This document shows positions 33,481 through 45,107 of a stretch of 64,000 nt of DNA, piece by piece (the first letter of the stretch is position 1; every line of letters begins with the position of its first letter). Source of the stretch: Papio anubis (taxonomy: Eukaryota; Chordata; Mammalia; Primates; Cercopithecidae); assembly GCF_008728515.1 (NCBI RefSeq), contig NC_044977.1, positions 189,089,987-189,153,986 of the forward strand, written 5' to 3'. The notes beneath the pieces were generated by a model that ran no database searches, was not told the DNA's origin, and saw only the letters and a program-made list of their open reading frames with translations. Made by a program: the position numbers and the translations under genes.

Positions 33481-34270
33481 CAGTTATTCCAAAAGTTTTC
33501 ATTCATACCCACTGACAAGCAGAGAGGATGGCAGCCACTTTGGAAAAAACCTGAATCTCATCTGCCATTTGCATTTAGACAGATACACCTGATACTCTGC
33601 AGAGAGCGAGACGAAGTGACTCACTGAAAATAATTGATCACAGAGAAAGGAGTCTTCACAGGGAGACATCCTTAGTAACAGAGCCAGAGGAAAGTGCAAG
33701 TCCTGAGAACCACGTGGTTGAGAAAACAGACTCATGTTGCTCCACTTTTGTAAACAGGGGAGAGAGTTGTTACATCCCAGAAGCCTGAAGTCTCAGCACG
33801 TGCAGGCAATCTTGTTGAGGATCTCTTATCGGCCCAGGTGTCGCAGAGGTGTGTTGTCTCTTTTACGTAAGAGTGATAGCAGACATCTCTGTGGTTGAGT
33901 TGTTCCCATTCTACCAACATTGAACGTAGCAGCTTTCCAGCTCCACCGGGTCCCAGGTGATGGCAGTGCTGCTGGTGTGTCTCAGAGTTCCAACTCTAAG
34001 TGACACCGCTGAAGAAGTGTTGAGGCTCAGGCTGATTGAGGGGGTAATGTTTAATCAGGACTTGATTACGGAAACATGAAAACAGTCTTGAGGATAATTT
34101 AGAAGGAACTGTGATTTTCTTTTGATATTTCGAAAATAATCAGGAAGAGGGTCACAGTCAATGATATTTGGCAGAATAGGTGGGACTACATCTGTACTCA
34201 CTGGAGGTAACATACACTTGTAGCCAGTAAGCCAAATAGCATTTAAAAGGGCTATAAGAAATGGATACAG
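33481..34270. other. Unassigned intergenic DNA
   Basis: No gene or repeat recognised. Overlapping frames at 33358-33735 on both strands lack domains. Confidence 0.4.
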
Positions 34271-34274
34271 ATAG

Positions 34275-34360
34275 CAGACATTTATTGAAAACTTAATGAT
34301 ATGCCAGGTGGTATTCAGAGCGCTTTAAGTGCAGGAACTCATTTAATCTCATAACACAGG
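34275..34360 (-). repeat. MIR, distal part, antisense
   Basis: The text cagacatttattgaaaactt, tgatatgccaggtggtattc, gagcgctttaagtgcaggaa and ctcatttaatctcataacac follows antisense MIR until an unrelated insert begins. Confidence 0.8.
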
Positions 34361-34365
34361 ACATT

Positions 34366-34518
34366 TTATGTTGGGCTGCACACCTAACAAAACTGGCTGC
34401 AAAGCCAAAAAAGGCTGAAGTGTACTCATAGAAAATGTGCGTTTTTCTTCTTAAACCATGAGGGTATAGTGACACACAGATGCATTTGCTTTATCATGGC
34501 TGTACCTATGATCTATCA
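34366..34518 (+). repeat. Copy B of the unnamed element, inserted in a MIR
   Basis: The homologous part to 31267-31390 lies at 34396-34520. The insert splits the antisense MIR and is flanked by acatt at 34361-34365 and 34519-34523, a possible 5-bp target duplication. No terminal inverted repeat is obvious. Family unknown. Confidence 0.55.
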
Positions 34519-34520
34519 AC

Positions 34521-34670
34521 ATTATTATCTCCATTTTTCAGGTGAGGAAACAGACTCATAAGCTTAAGTGAATTGCGCAAGGTCGCATAGCTAAGACATG
34601 GCAAGCCAAGTTTAGAATCAAGGCAGTCTGGCTCCAGAAACCACGTTCTCAATTGCTCTGCAGTGTTGAC
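34521..34670 (-). repeat. MIR, proximal part, antisense
   Basis: MIR resumes with attattatctccatttttca, ggtgaggaaacagactcata, gcgcaaggtcgcatagctaa and aaggcagtctggctccagaa. Confidence 0.85.
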
Positions 34671-35039
34671 CTCAGCGAGAAATGCAAAATAATCCAGAAT
34701 TCAGGGAAATGTCACATTATTTTTCAATGAAGGAATAGGAAGGGATTCATGCAAGATATAATATTTTAAATGATACCTTGAAAGAAAAGCAGAAAACTAA
34801 AGGTTTGGAAAGATCAGGACAGAACGAAGAGCAGTTCTGTCTGACACATTGATTATACTAATCATTTTGGATACATTTTCATTCCCTGTAAATTGACCAT
34901 AATTAGTGGAGGCAAAGTATATCGAATATAACTTGGCTGGCTTATTAAAGGATACGTATGGTTTATTAACTTTTAAATAGCATATTTGAGTGTTATCTCC
35001 TGTCTTCTGGCCACCGTTTCTTTCAGTATAGCAAGATGG

Positions 35040-35134
35040 ATGGGGGGAGCATGTGCTAGGAATTAGAACTGGGCTGGTTCAATTCCTAACTCCACTACTT
35101 TCTGGCTGAGTGATCTTGGGAAACTTGCTGAACC
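35040..35134 (+). repeat. MIR, 5' part, split by an LTR
   Basis: Sense MIR landmarks are ctggttcaattcctaactcc, actactttctggctgagtga and tcttgggaaacttgctgaac, breaking off at 35134. Confidence 0.7.
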
Positions 35135-35637
35135 TGTTTTCAGAACTGTGAAGAGTCTGATATTTCACCCTACTTGCAAGCTAACAAGTTAACTGCCACA
35201 GTTTCATGGATATTGGCAGAAGACATGAGACTCTTGAGTCAGAAACAAAGGACTTTGTTACTCATGGCAACATCAGTAGCCAAAATATCAGCATTTATGC
35301 CAGTTCCCTAAGCCCCAGTTCTTACAGGGTGATGCAAAGAAGGCAGGCGATATCATCACATACAGTGGATTGTGTTATAGGAGAGGACTCCTCGGTATAG
35401 GGAACGCAGATGTTTTGTAATGGGCAGTCAGCCTGCCTGAACTTCACCTTGAAGGAAGACATTATCTATTATACTGGACGATAAACAAACCTGCTTATGC
35501 CCTGAAAGAAGACACTATGCTTATTTTCCTAGTCTATTTGCTATACATGTATTCTTGAGAAGGTAGTCTGGAAAAAGGGTAACCTCTGCTCACAAAACAT
35601 AGAGAAACATGAGAGTCCTGTGGAAAATTGTCCCTCA
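35135..35637 (+). mobile_element. ERVL-like solo LTR inside a MIR
   Basis: A TG...CA unit of about 503 bp interrupts the MIR at the homologous point. The flanking pentamers gaacc (35130-35134) and acacc (35638-35642) both correspond to the same MIR bases, consistent with a decayed 5-bp duplication. Internal text (gttaactgccacagtttcat, cttgagtcagaaacaaagga) looks like a named LTR family I cannot name with certainty. Confidence 0.55.
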
Positions 35638-35642
35638 ACACC

Positions 35643-35800
35643 TCTATCTGCACAGTTTATTCACCGGTGAAAGAGGAATAATGATAATTATTCACTGGCT
35701 TGCTGCGAGAATTTAATGAGATTCTGTTTGGAAAGAACTTAGAAGGGCATCTGCCACATTTCAAGTATTCAGTAAATGTTAGTTATTGTCATTCTTTTTG
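35643..35800 (+). repeat. MIR, 3' part, after the LTR insertion
   Basis: Resumes as tctatctgcacagtttattc, aagaggaataatgataatta, gagaatttaatgagattctg and aagtattcagtaaatgttag, completing the MIR begun at 35040. Confidence 0.75.
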
Positions 35801-35997
35801 AAAATTGTGCTAAAATACATATAACATGAAATTTACCATTTTAGCCATTTTAAATTGTAGTGGTCAGTGGTATTAAATACATTCACATTGTTGTGCAACC
35901 ATCACCACCATCCATCTCCAGAAAGTTTTCATCTTCACCAGCTGAAACGCTGTACCCATTAAATACCAACTCCCCACTCCTAACTTGCCCTAAAGGG

Positions 35998-36173
35998 AAT
36001 CCAGAGGATTCTTTAGTCCAATAATCTAAAGGTCGAAGAACCTGCAGTCTGATGTCCACGGGCAGGAAGCATCCAGCATGGGAGAGAGATGAAAACCGGA
36101 AGACTCAGCAAGCCAGCTCGTCACACCTTCTTCCACCTGCCTTTTCTAGCCGCACAGCTGATTGGATGATGCC
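35998..36173 (-). repeat. Internal fragment of an MLT2A-type LTR
   Basis: Its right half (gaagcatccagcatgggaga ... cacagctgattggatgatgc) is closely similar to 37495-37605 in the MLT2A LTR at 37226-37768, sharing gatgaaaacc and ttcttccacctgc variants that I do not remember in the family consensus. Both LTR ends are missing, so it is not a normal LTR insertion. Confidence 0.65.
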
Positions 36174-36249
36174 CCTAACAACCACCATTCCACTCTCTGT
36201 CTTTCTTATGTAAGTGAAATCATACAGTATTTGTCCTTTAGTGACTAGC

Positions 36250-36255
<6 letters not shown>

Positions 36256-36292
<37 letters not shown>

Positions 36293-36557
36293 TTTTGAGA
36301 CAGAATCTCGCTCTCCTGCCAGGCTAGAGTGCAGTGGCACAATCTCGGCTCACTGCCAGGTTCAAGTGATTCTCCAGCCTCAGCCTGTTGAGTAGCCGGG
36401 ACTGCAGGTGCCTGCCACCACTTCTGGCTAATTTTTTGTATTTTTAATAGAGACGGGGTTTTACCATGTTGGCCAGGATGGTCTCGATCTCTTTGTGATC
36501 CACCTGCCTCAGCCTCCCAAAGTGCTGGGATTAAGGCGTGAGCCACCCTGCCCGGCT
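36256..36557 (-). mobile_element. Alu SINE, antisense, with a TTTA-repeat tail
   Basis: An expanded TTTA tail (36251-36296) is followed by the antisense Alu body, ending gtgagccaccctgcccggct. A perfect 15-bp target duplication, gtgactagcttattt, lies at 36241-36255 and 36558-36572. Several small internal deletions are present, for example in the caacctctgcctcc region. Confidence 0.95.
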
Positions 36558-36659
36558 GTGACTAGCTTATTTTACTTAGCATAATGTCCTCCACATTTAT
36601 CCATGTTATGGCTTGAGTCAGTAGTTCTTCAATTTTTAAGGCTGAATAATAATCCATTG

Positions 36660-36915
36660 TGTGAGTATGTGTGTGTGTGTGTGTGTAAATATACACACAC
36701 ATATAAATATATAAAATCCATATTTATATATGTAAATACACAAATGTGCTAGGAATTAGAGCACATTTATGCATTTATATATTTACATAGCATATAGCAC
36801 AAATATGTATTTATATATTTACATATAAATATGTATTTTATATATTTACATCTATAAATATGGATTTTTATATATTTATATGTGTGTATATATATTTATA
36901 TATTTAAGAGATTAT
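36660..36915. repeat. TG tract and AT-rich low-complexity DNA
   Basis: A run of TG dinucleotides at about 36668-36687 is followed by about 220 bp of nearly pure tatttatatat-type sequence with repeated atttatatatttacat motifs. Likely microsatellite growth at a LINE boundary. Confidence 0.85.
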
Positions 36916-36924
36916 TTATTTAGA

Positions 36925-38720
36925 CCCCTATCTCTCACCATACATAAAAGTCAAATCTAAATATATTAAATACTTAAATGGAAGGCCTGAAGCTATGAAA
37001 CTTCCAGAAGAAAACATAGGAAAAAGGCTTTGTGCAACTGGACTGAGCAGATTGTTTTTAATAAGACCTCAAAAGCATAAGCAACAAAAGCACACATAGA
37101 CAAGTGGGATTGCATCAAACTAAAAAGCCTCTGTGCAGCTAAGGAGACCATCAGTATAGTGAAGAGACAACTTACAGAATGGGAAAGTATCTGTAAACTT
37201 TGCGTTTGACAGGAGGTAAATATCCTGCACATTAGTCAGGGCTCTCCAGAGGGACAGAGCTAATAGGATATATGTACATATGAAAGGAAGTTTATTAAGG
37301 AGAATTGACTTACACAATCACAAAGTGAAGCCCACAATAGGCTGTCTGCAAGCTGAGCAGCAAGGAAGCCAGTAGTGGCTAAGTCCGAGTCCCCAGCTCT
37401 CAAAAGTAGGGAAGTGGACAGTGCAGCCTTCAGTCTGTGGCCCAAGGCTGGAGCGCCCCTGGTGAACCACTGGTGTAAGTCCAAGAGTCCAGGAATCATC
37501 CAGCATGGGAAAAAGATGAAAACCAGAAGATTCAGTAAGCCGGCTTATTACACCTTCTTCCACCTGCTTTTTCTAGCCACACAGCTGATTGGCTGGTGCC
37601 CACCCACATTGAGGGTGGGCCTCCCTCTGGTAGTCCACTGACTCAAATGTTAATCTCCTCTGGCAACACCGTCACAGAAACAATACTTTGGGTACTATTG
37701 TTTCACCCAGAAACAATACTTTGCATCCTTCAATCCAATCAACTTGGCACTTAATGTTAACCATCACATACCAAATATATAAGGAAGTCAAACAACTCAA
37801 TAGCAATAATCATCATCATCATCTGACTAAAAAATGAACAAAAGTCCTGAATAGACGTTTCTCAAAAGAAGACATACAAATGGCTGACAGATATATGAAA
37901 AAATGCTCGGCACCTCTAATCATAGGGGAAACGTAAATCAAAACCACGATGATATATCAATCACCTTACCCCAGTTAAAATGGCTGTTATTTAAAAAAAC
38001 GAGAATCCAGAGAAAGGGGAACTTTTATACATTGTTGGTGGGAATGTAAATTAGTACAGCCATTATGGAAAACAGCATGGAGGTTCTGCAAAAAATTAAC
38101 AATAGAACTAATACCTGATCCAGCAGTCCTATTGTTGCATATCCAAAACAAATGAAATCACTATGCTGAAGAGATATCTGCACCCTAATGTTTATTGCAG
38201 CATTATTCACAATAGCCAAAATATGAAATCAGCCTAAACACACATGTACAGATGAATGGATAAAGAAAATGTGATGCGTATACATACACAATGGAATGCT
38301 ACTCAGCCACAAAACAGAATGAAATCCTGTCACTTAGAGCAACCTGCAGGGTATTACATTAAGTGAAATAAGCCAGGCACAGAAAGACAAGCACCACATT
38401 ATCTCGCTCATATATGGAATTTTTAAAAGTTGATCACATAGAATTAGAGAGCAGAGTATTTATTACCAAAGGCTGGGGAAGACAAGAAGGAGGAGGGGAC
38501 TGGGAGAGATTGGTCAATGGGTGCAAAGTTATAGTTAGATTGGAGGAATAAGTTCTGGTGTTCTTGCTGTCACCACAAAGAAAAGATAAATGTTAAAAGT
38601 GAGAATATGCTAATTATCCTGATTTGATCATTAAACAATATATAAATGTACTGAAACCTCACACTATACTCCATTAACATGCACATTATATGTCAACTAT
38701 AAATACAAAATTAATAATAA
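36925..38720 (+). mobile_element. L1M-type LINE-1 3' portion (distal ORF2 and 3' UTR), split by an LTR
   Basis: Distal ORF2 text (cccctatctctcaccataca, gacaagtgggattgcatcaa, actaaaaagcctctgtgcag) is interrupted at 37226 by an MLT2A LTR. It resumes at 37769 with ccaaatatataaggaagtca, gacgtttctcaaaagaagac, tgttggtgggaatgtaaatt, caatggaatgctactcagcc and a 3' UTR (tggtcaatgggtgcaaagtt). Many stops; non-coding. Older than L1PA. Confidence 0.85.
37226..37768 (-). mobile_element. MLT2A-type solo LTR (ERVL), inserted in L1M
   Basis: Antisense landmarks are cattagtcagggctctccag, ttattaaggagaattgactt, gactcaaatgttaatctcct, tgcatccttcaatccaatca and aatgttaaccatcaca. The target was the tatcc region of L1 ORF2, recognisable on both sides, though the 5-bp duplication has decayed. 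An internal run gggtactattgtttcacccag appears to duplicate the local aacaatactttg segment. Confidence 0.82.
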
Positions 38721-39957
38721 TTTGAAGGTTCCACTAATGTTAAAATCAATCTGGAGAGAATGTTAAACATTTCTATTCTCAGTCTTTTAGAGACAAATCC
38801 AAATTACAAAACATTGATTTGTTCAAGAAAAAGCAGCAAATCTGTAGCCAAATCATAACAAGAGAAGACCTTGATGGTTCCTAGTTTAGCACTTAAGTAT
38901 TCAGGTTGAATAAAAGTGCATAACTTCCAGTTCCATACATCAATAAGGAATGTAAACAATGGATAATCATATCATCTTTATTGATTCTTACAAATGAGGT
39001 TATCACTTGCAATATTCCTGAAAACTTTCAAAGAAGTAAAAATTACTACTTAAATTTTACCTACTTCTTTGCTATTACTCTTCAGTTATAACTACCATTA
39101 ATAGGTCAACTATTACTCTTTGGAACACTTTTTGTACTTAGTAACATAAAGCATCTACTGTAACAATGAAACACCGTATCCACTTTCTTTAAAAAATGTC
39201 AATTTCCATCTTTTAGGAAATAGAGACATTCATCTTGGTACATAGTTGGTTGACTTTCTTCTTATGTCTTTTTATCTTACCTTCTCTTTTGAATTTTTGG
39301 ATGAATAATTTTAATTTTTTCTACTGTTCAAAAGCAACCTAAACACAACATATGTCAGCATTTTAATGAGCTTTGCTTTAATGACTAATTCAATGTGAAA
39401 CTAGTAAAAAATTAATTGGGTTATGAGAGTAGAAATTAATTATTCAGATGCCTGAGTTAGGAGCACAATAATAGTCATGTACAGCAAAATCTTGCTTCAC
39501 CAAACTTATCTAATGGGAACTTTCAACTACAATTTCTCTTTCTTTCTTTTTTTTTTTTTTTTTTGGAGAATCAGAAGGATGTAGATGGCAAGAGGGCTTA
39601 TTATCAAGTGAGACAGATTAAACAGTATCAACATTTATCTTTTGTCCTGAGAAATTCTAAGCTTTCCTTAACTAGTGGCTTTTTAAAAAATCCTTTGTTT
39701 TAAGTGGACCATGAGCAAACTCATCTGTGCCGTATTCTTAAATAGACACTCCTCACTTAACCTGTTACAAATCTCATAGGAGAAAAACACATTCTTTACT
39801 TTGCTCCTCCAAATAGGGAGCTGTAACTCATTGCAAGGCTTAGCATAGGCACCTAACAGTTATCTGCAAATCAATGAAGCAGAAAGCTATTATACTTGAC
39901 AGCTAAAAAAAAGTGAGAACACAATTTAGCTTCTTTGTAAAATTATCAAAACTTTTT
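38721..39957. other. Unassigned AT-rich DNA
   Basis: No gene or named repeat recognised. A T run lies at about 39549-39564. Confidence 0.45.
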
Positions 39958-40015
39958 GTAGTCATGGAACCAACCTAAATGCCCATCAATGAAGGAGTGG
40001 ATAAAGAAACTGTGG

Positions 40016-40053
<38 letters not shown>

Positions 40054-40430
40054 TATATATGAAGGAATACTACTCAGCCATAAAAAGGAATGAATGAATG
40101 AATGGCATTCACAGAGACCTGGATGAGATTGGAGACTATTATTCTAAGTGAAGTGACTCAGGAATGGGAAACCAAACATCACATGTTCTCACCCATAAGT
40201 GGGAGCTAAGCTATGAGGATGCAGAGACATAAGAATGACACAGTGGACTTTGGGGACACGGGAGGAAAAAAGGGTGGGAAGGGGTGAGGAATAAGACTAC
40301 AAATAGGGGGCAGTGTATACTGCTTAGGTGATTAAGTGTACCCAAATCTCACAAATCACCACTAAAGAACTTACTCATGTAACCAAATACCACTTGTTCC
40401 CCAATAACCTACGGAGATGAAAACAATGAC
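39958..40430 (+). mobile_element. LINE-1 3' terminal fragment (L1PB/L1MA-like)
   Basis: Distal ORF2 text (ccaacctaaatgcccatcaa, actactcagccataaaaagg) is followed by a 3' UTR ending cacttgttccccaataacct and a short A-rich end. An AT dinucleotide run at 40021-40062 has expanded inside ORF2 and a tgaa repeat at about 40091-40103. Strongly 5'-truncated. Confidence 0.82.
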
Positions 40431-41070
40431 AGAAAAACCTTCTTGTAGTCAGTAACAGATTTTTGTAGTATTCCTCAATCAGGTTACTTAATTATAAATT
40501 CAACTACTTCTTTAAGGAATTTGGAAAGTTTTCAATTCACACACAAACACATACATAAATACAAACGCAGGCACAAATGCCTACGAATACGTATGTATTT
40601 ACACACACAATGGAACAACTACAAGTCAATTCAGGTTAAAATACCAGAAACCAAGCAGAAAAGGGGCATAGATTAGATGTCAGAAACCTGGGGCGGTGGT
40701 GGAGGTAATGCAACGCTGGTCCTGATGATGATGGCAGCTGTTATGTATTGGTTGCTTACTACGGCTAGTCACAGTGCTAGATGCTTGCTGAGTGATTCAC
40801 TACATTTGAACATGATATTCATTTAGCGCTAAGATTCTTGTATCCAAGTCAAAAGGAGGAAGTGTAACAGTGAAAACTGAATATAGTTTAGGAATTTAAC
40901 AGAATTGGCATTTGTGGTAGGGAAAAATCTCCTTCAAATGAACATTTCCTCATGCAAATATTATTTTACACATAGATAAGTGACAGTTGATGATATTATT
41001 TGTCAGAAAACATAAAGAGGGATACCTGTCTCTATATGTATTTAGAAAAGAAACATAAAATTAGACAAGT
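40431..41070. other. Unassigned intergenic DNA
   Basis: No supported gene or named repeat. A CA/TA-rich patch lies at about 40540-40610. Confidence 0.4.
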
Positions 41071-43712
41071 AATTTAAAAACTTTTTAATAGCTTTATTGA
41101 AATATAATTCAGTCTATAAAATTGTATTTCCAGTGTACACCTCAATGGTTTGTAGGACACATACAATCATCATAACAATCAATTTTAGAAGATTTTCACC
41201 ACCATAAAATGAAATCTCTTACTCTTTGGCAATCACTCCACAATTTCCCCATCTCTTCCACTGCCCCTGACCCAAAGCAACCATTAATATACTTCGATCT
41301 CTATAGATTTCTCCATTCTGGACTTATAAATAAATGGAAACATATAATTAGTGGTCTTTTGTAACGTTTTCCTCTAGTTAGCATAATGTTTTTGAGGTTA
41401 ATCCACATTATAGCATGTACCAGTACTTCATTTCCTGTTAAATAATTTTCCTTGTATGGATACCACTTTTGTTGATCCATTTGTTGACTGATGAGCATTT
41501 GGGTTGTTTCCATCTTTTGGCTGTTATGAAAGATGCTACTATTAACATCTCTGTACAAGCTTTTGTGTGGACATACATTTTCATCTCTCTTGGATGCATA
41601 CCTAGAAGTGCAATTGCTATGTTACATAGTAACTCAAGGTTTAATCATTTGAGGAACTACCAGATTCTTCTCCACAGTGGCTGTACCATTTTACATTCTC
41701 ACTATGACTATATGAAAGTTCTGAGTTTTCCACATCCTCACCAACATTTCTTGTTAGTTTTTATTCTCATCATCCTAGTGGATGCTGATGACTAATGTCA
41801 AGTGTCTTTTCATATGCTTATTCGCCATTTGTATATCTTTTTTGGAGAAATGCGTATCCAAATCATTTGCCCATTTTAAAATTTGGTTGTCTTTTTATTA
41901 TAAGAGTTTTTTAGTAGGAGTTCTTTATATATCCTGGATAGAAGTCCCTTATCAGATATGTGAGTTGCAAGTATTTCATCCTATTCTATGGGTTGTCTTT
42001 ATCAGAATGAGAAAGTTTCTTTCTATTCCTAGTTTTCTGAGGGTTTCTTCTTATTAAAAGGTGTTGGATTTTGTCAAATGCTTTTTCTGTGCCTATTGAA
42101 ATGACCATGTGAGTTTTTTTGTTCTATTGATATGAATTATTACATTAATTAGTTTTTAGTTGTTGAACCAATTTCAAATTCCTGGAATAAATCCCACTTA
42201 GTCATAGAGTGTAATTTTTTTAATATGTTGCTGGATTTGGTTCGCTAGTATGCCATTGAAGATGTTTGCATCCACATTCATGAGAGATGTTATTGTGTAG
42301 TTTTAATTTTCTTGTAATGTCCTTCTCTGGTTTGGGTATCAGAGTAATAGTGGCCACATAAAATGATTTGGAAAATGTTCCTTCTCATCCTATTTTTTGG
42401 AAGAATTTATGAAAAATTGGTATTAATTCCTTTGTGAATGTTTGGTAGAATTCAGTAGTGAAGCCATTTGGGCCTGGGCTTTTTTCATGGATAGTTTTAA
42501 AATTCTGGATCCAATCTCTTATTATGAGTCTATTATGAATAACTATTTCATATTGAGTCAGTTTTAGTAATTTGTGTTTTTCTAGGACTTGGCCCATTTC
42601 ATTTAAGTTGTCTAATTTGTTGGTGTACGATTGTTCATAGTATTTATTTATAATCCGTCTTATTTTTATAGGTCAGTGGTAATGTCCTCTCTTTCATTTC
42701 TGATTCTAGTAATTTGAGTCTTTTTCTTATTTTTTAGTCTAACTAGTAAAAGTTTGTCAATTTTGTGGATCTTTTCTAAGAACCAGCTTTTGGGTTCACT
42801 GATTTTATCTATTTTTTTTTCTATTCTATATAATTAGTTTCTACTCTAATTCTTATTATTTTCTTCATTCTGCTTGTTTTAGGTTTAGTCTGTTCATACT
42901 TTTTCAGTGTCTTAAGGTGCAAAATTAGGCTATTGATTTATTTCTTTTTTTCTTAATAAATGTTTTTATTGTAATAAATTTCTAAGCATTGCTTTAGCTG
43001 CATCCTATAAGCCTTCTTATGTTATGTGTTCATTTTCATACATCTCAAAGTATCTTCTATTTCTCTTTTAATTTCTTCTTTGTTTTATTGATTATTTAGG
43101 AGTGTGTTGTTCAATTTCCACATATTTGTGAGTTTACCCAAATTTTCCATTATTGACATCTAATTGCATTTTATTGTTGTAAAAGAACATGCTTTGCATT
43201 ATTTACATTCTTTCAAATTTACTGAAACTTTTTCTCATGGTTTTACTGTGATTGATCTTAGAGAATGTTTCATGTGCACTTGAGAAAAATGCATATTGTG
43301 TTGTTTTGTAAAATATTCTGTAGCTGTCTTCTAGGTATAGTTAGTTACAGTTTTTTTCTATTTCCTTGTTAACCTTATGTCTAGTTTCACCTACTATTGA
43401 AAGTGGGTTGTTAATGTCTCCAACTCTTGTTAAACTTTCTCCTTTTCCCTTCATTTCTGTCAGTTTTTCTCATGTATTTTTGTGATCTGTTATTAGGTGC
43501 ATACATATTTATAATTGTTATATTTTCCTCATTAATTGATCCTTTTATCATTATCAAATGTCCCTCTTTATTTTAGTAATTTTTGTATTCTAAAATGTAT
43601 TTGGTCTGACATTAATATAGCCACTCAAGCTTTTTTGAGATTGCTGTTTGCATAATATATCTTTTCCCTTTCTTTTACTTTTAATCTTTTTGTGTCTTTG
43701 AATCCAAAGTGT

Positions 43713-43863
43713 GTCTTATGTAGATGACATGTAGTCATCTACTAGGTATGACTAGTGTGCCTTATGTAGATGACATATAGTACATGACATATAGTAGACT
43801 ATCATCTATTATATGTCGTCTACATAAGACATGCTCATCTACTATATGTGATCTACATAAGAC
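43713..43863. repeat. Cluster of direct and inverted ~24-bp repeats inside the L1M
   Basis: A motif close to gtcttatgtagatgacatat occurs in sense at about 43713 and 43759. It recurs in inverse at 43808-43830 (ending gtcgtctacataagac) and 43838-43863 (ending gatctacataagac). The consensus L1 carries one copy here, so local copying in both orientations has occurred. Confidence 0.85.
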
Positions 43864-44453
43864 AGGCTTTAGATTATGCTTTTTGTCTAGTCCGAAAATA
43901 ACTACCTTTTGATTGGGTTATTTATCCATTCACATTTTATTTTTTCTATATTTAGATATGTCTGCCATTTTACTTTTTGTTTTCCATGTCTTTTGTCTTT
44001 TTTGTTACTCTATTCTTCCCTTACTGCTTTCTTTTGCACTGAGTAAATGTTTTCTAATGTAGCATTTTAATTCCATTATTTTTTCCATCATATATTTTGA
44101 GGTTTTTTTTTTAAAATGGTTGCTCTAAAGTTTCCTACACAAATTTTGACTTATTGGAATCAGCTTTGGATTTATACTAGCTTAATTTTAGTAATGTAAA
44201 GAAACGTTACTTCTGTTAGCTCTCTATTCCCTTCTCCTCCTTGTTTGTGGTATTGTCATACATATCTATTAATGTTAAAAACCAGACAATATATTATTAT
44301 AATTTTAATTTACTGTCTATCTTTATTTCCTTAGGCAATATGGTTTTGCTCCCATTCATCTTCTTTGTTCTCTTATTGGCAAATACATTACATGCATTAC
44401 ATTTCTATATGATTGTTATAGTCTCCAAAATACATTAGATACATGTTATTATT

Positions 44454-44757
44454 ATTATTTATTTTTTATTTGTTGAGAAGGAGTCTTGCTCTGTCTCCCA
44501 GGCTGGAGTGCAGTGACAAAATCTTGGCTCATTGCAACCTCTGCCTCCCGGATCCAAGCGATTCTCCTGTCTCAGCCTCCTGAGCACCTGGAACTACGGG
44601 CGTGCACCACCACACCTGCTTAATTTTTTCTCTTTTTAGTGGAGTCAGGGTTTTACCATATTGGCCAGGATGGTCTTGAACTCCTGACCTCAGGTGATCT
44701 GCCTACCTCGGCCTCCCAAAGTGCTAGGATTACAGGTGTGAGCCACCACACCCAGCT
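44454..44757 (-). mobile_element. Alu SINE, antisense
   Basis: The antisense Alu runs from gagaaggagtcttgctctgt to gtgagccaccacacccagct. The flanks gatacatgttattatt (from 44438) and gatatatatattattt (from 44758) may be a decayed target duplication. Inserted in the L1M. Confidence 0.93.
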
Positions 44758-45107
44758 GATATATATATTATTTTATACAATTGCTTTTTAAATCTATTAG
44801 CAGAAGAAAGAGGAAACACATGCATTTATAGTTTCTTTTATAATTTCTTAATTTCCTTTACCAGTACTTTGTTCTGCCAGATAAAATCTACTGTTGAGCC
44901 CATCTAGTTATTTTTATTGCAATTATGAACTTTTCAACCTCAGAATTTTCATTTGGTTATTTCCAGTAACTGGTATGTCTTTAGTGGTATTCTCTACTTG
45001 ATATATTGTCATTGTGCTTTCCTTTACTTCTTTAATTATGCTTCCCTTTAGTTCTGTGAATATATTTGTGATAACTGCCTTAAAATCATTTTCTGTTAGT
45101 CTGACAT

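Larger units (their letters stand above)
35805..36655 (-). mobile_element. L1M LINE-1 3' fragment, antisense, with two nested insertions
   Basis: Landmarks are aaaatacatataacatgaaa, tttaccattttagccatttt, cacattgttgtgcaaccatc, accatccatctccagaaagt, then aagtgaaatcatacagtatt, tttacttagcataatgtcct and ggctgaataataatccattg. They are interrupted by an MLT2A-like piece (35998-36173) and by an Alu (36256-36557). It runs into a TG/AT simple repeat at about 36660. Confidence 0.8.

Noticed and set aside
39541..39570. Poly-T run as the tail of a processed pseudogene or Alu
   Set aside because: The adjacent sequence matches neither Alu nor any gene I recognise, and no target duplication is evident.
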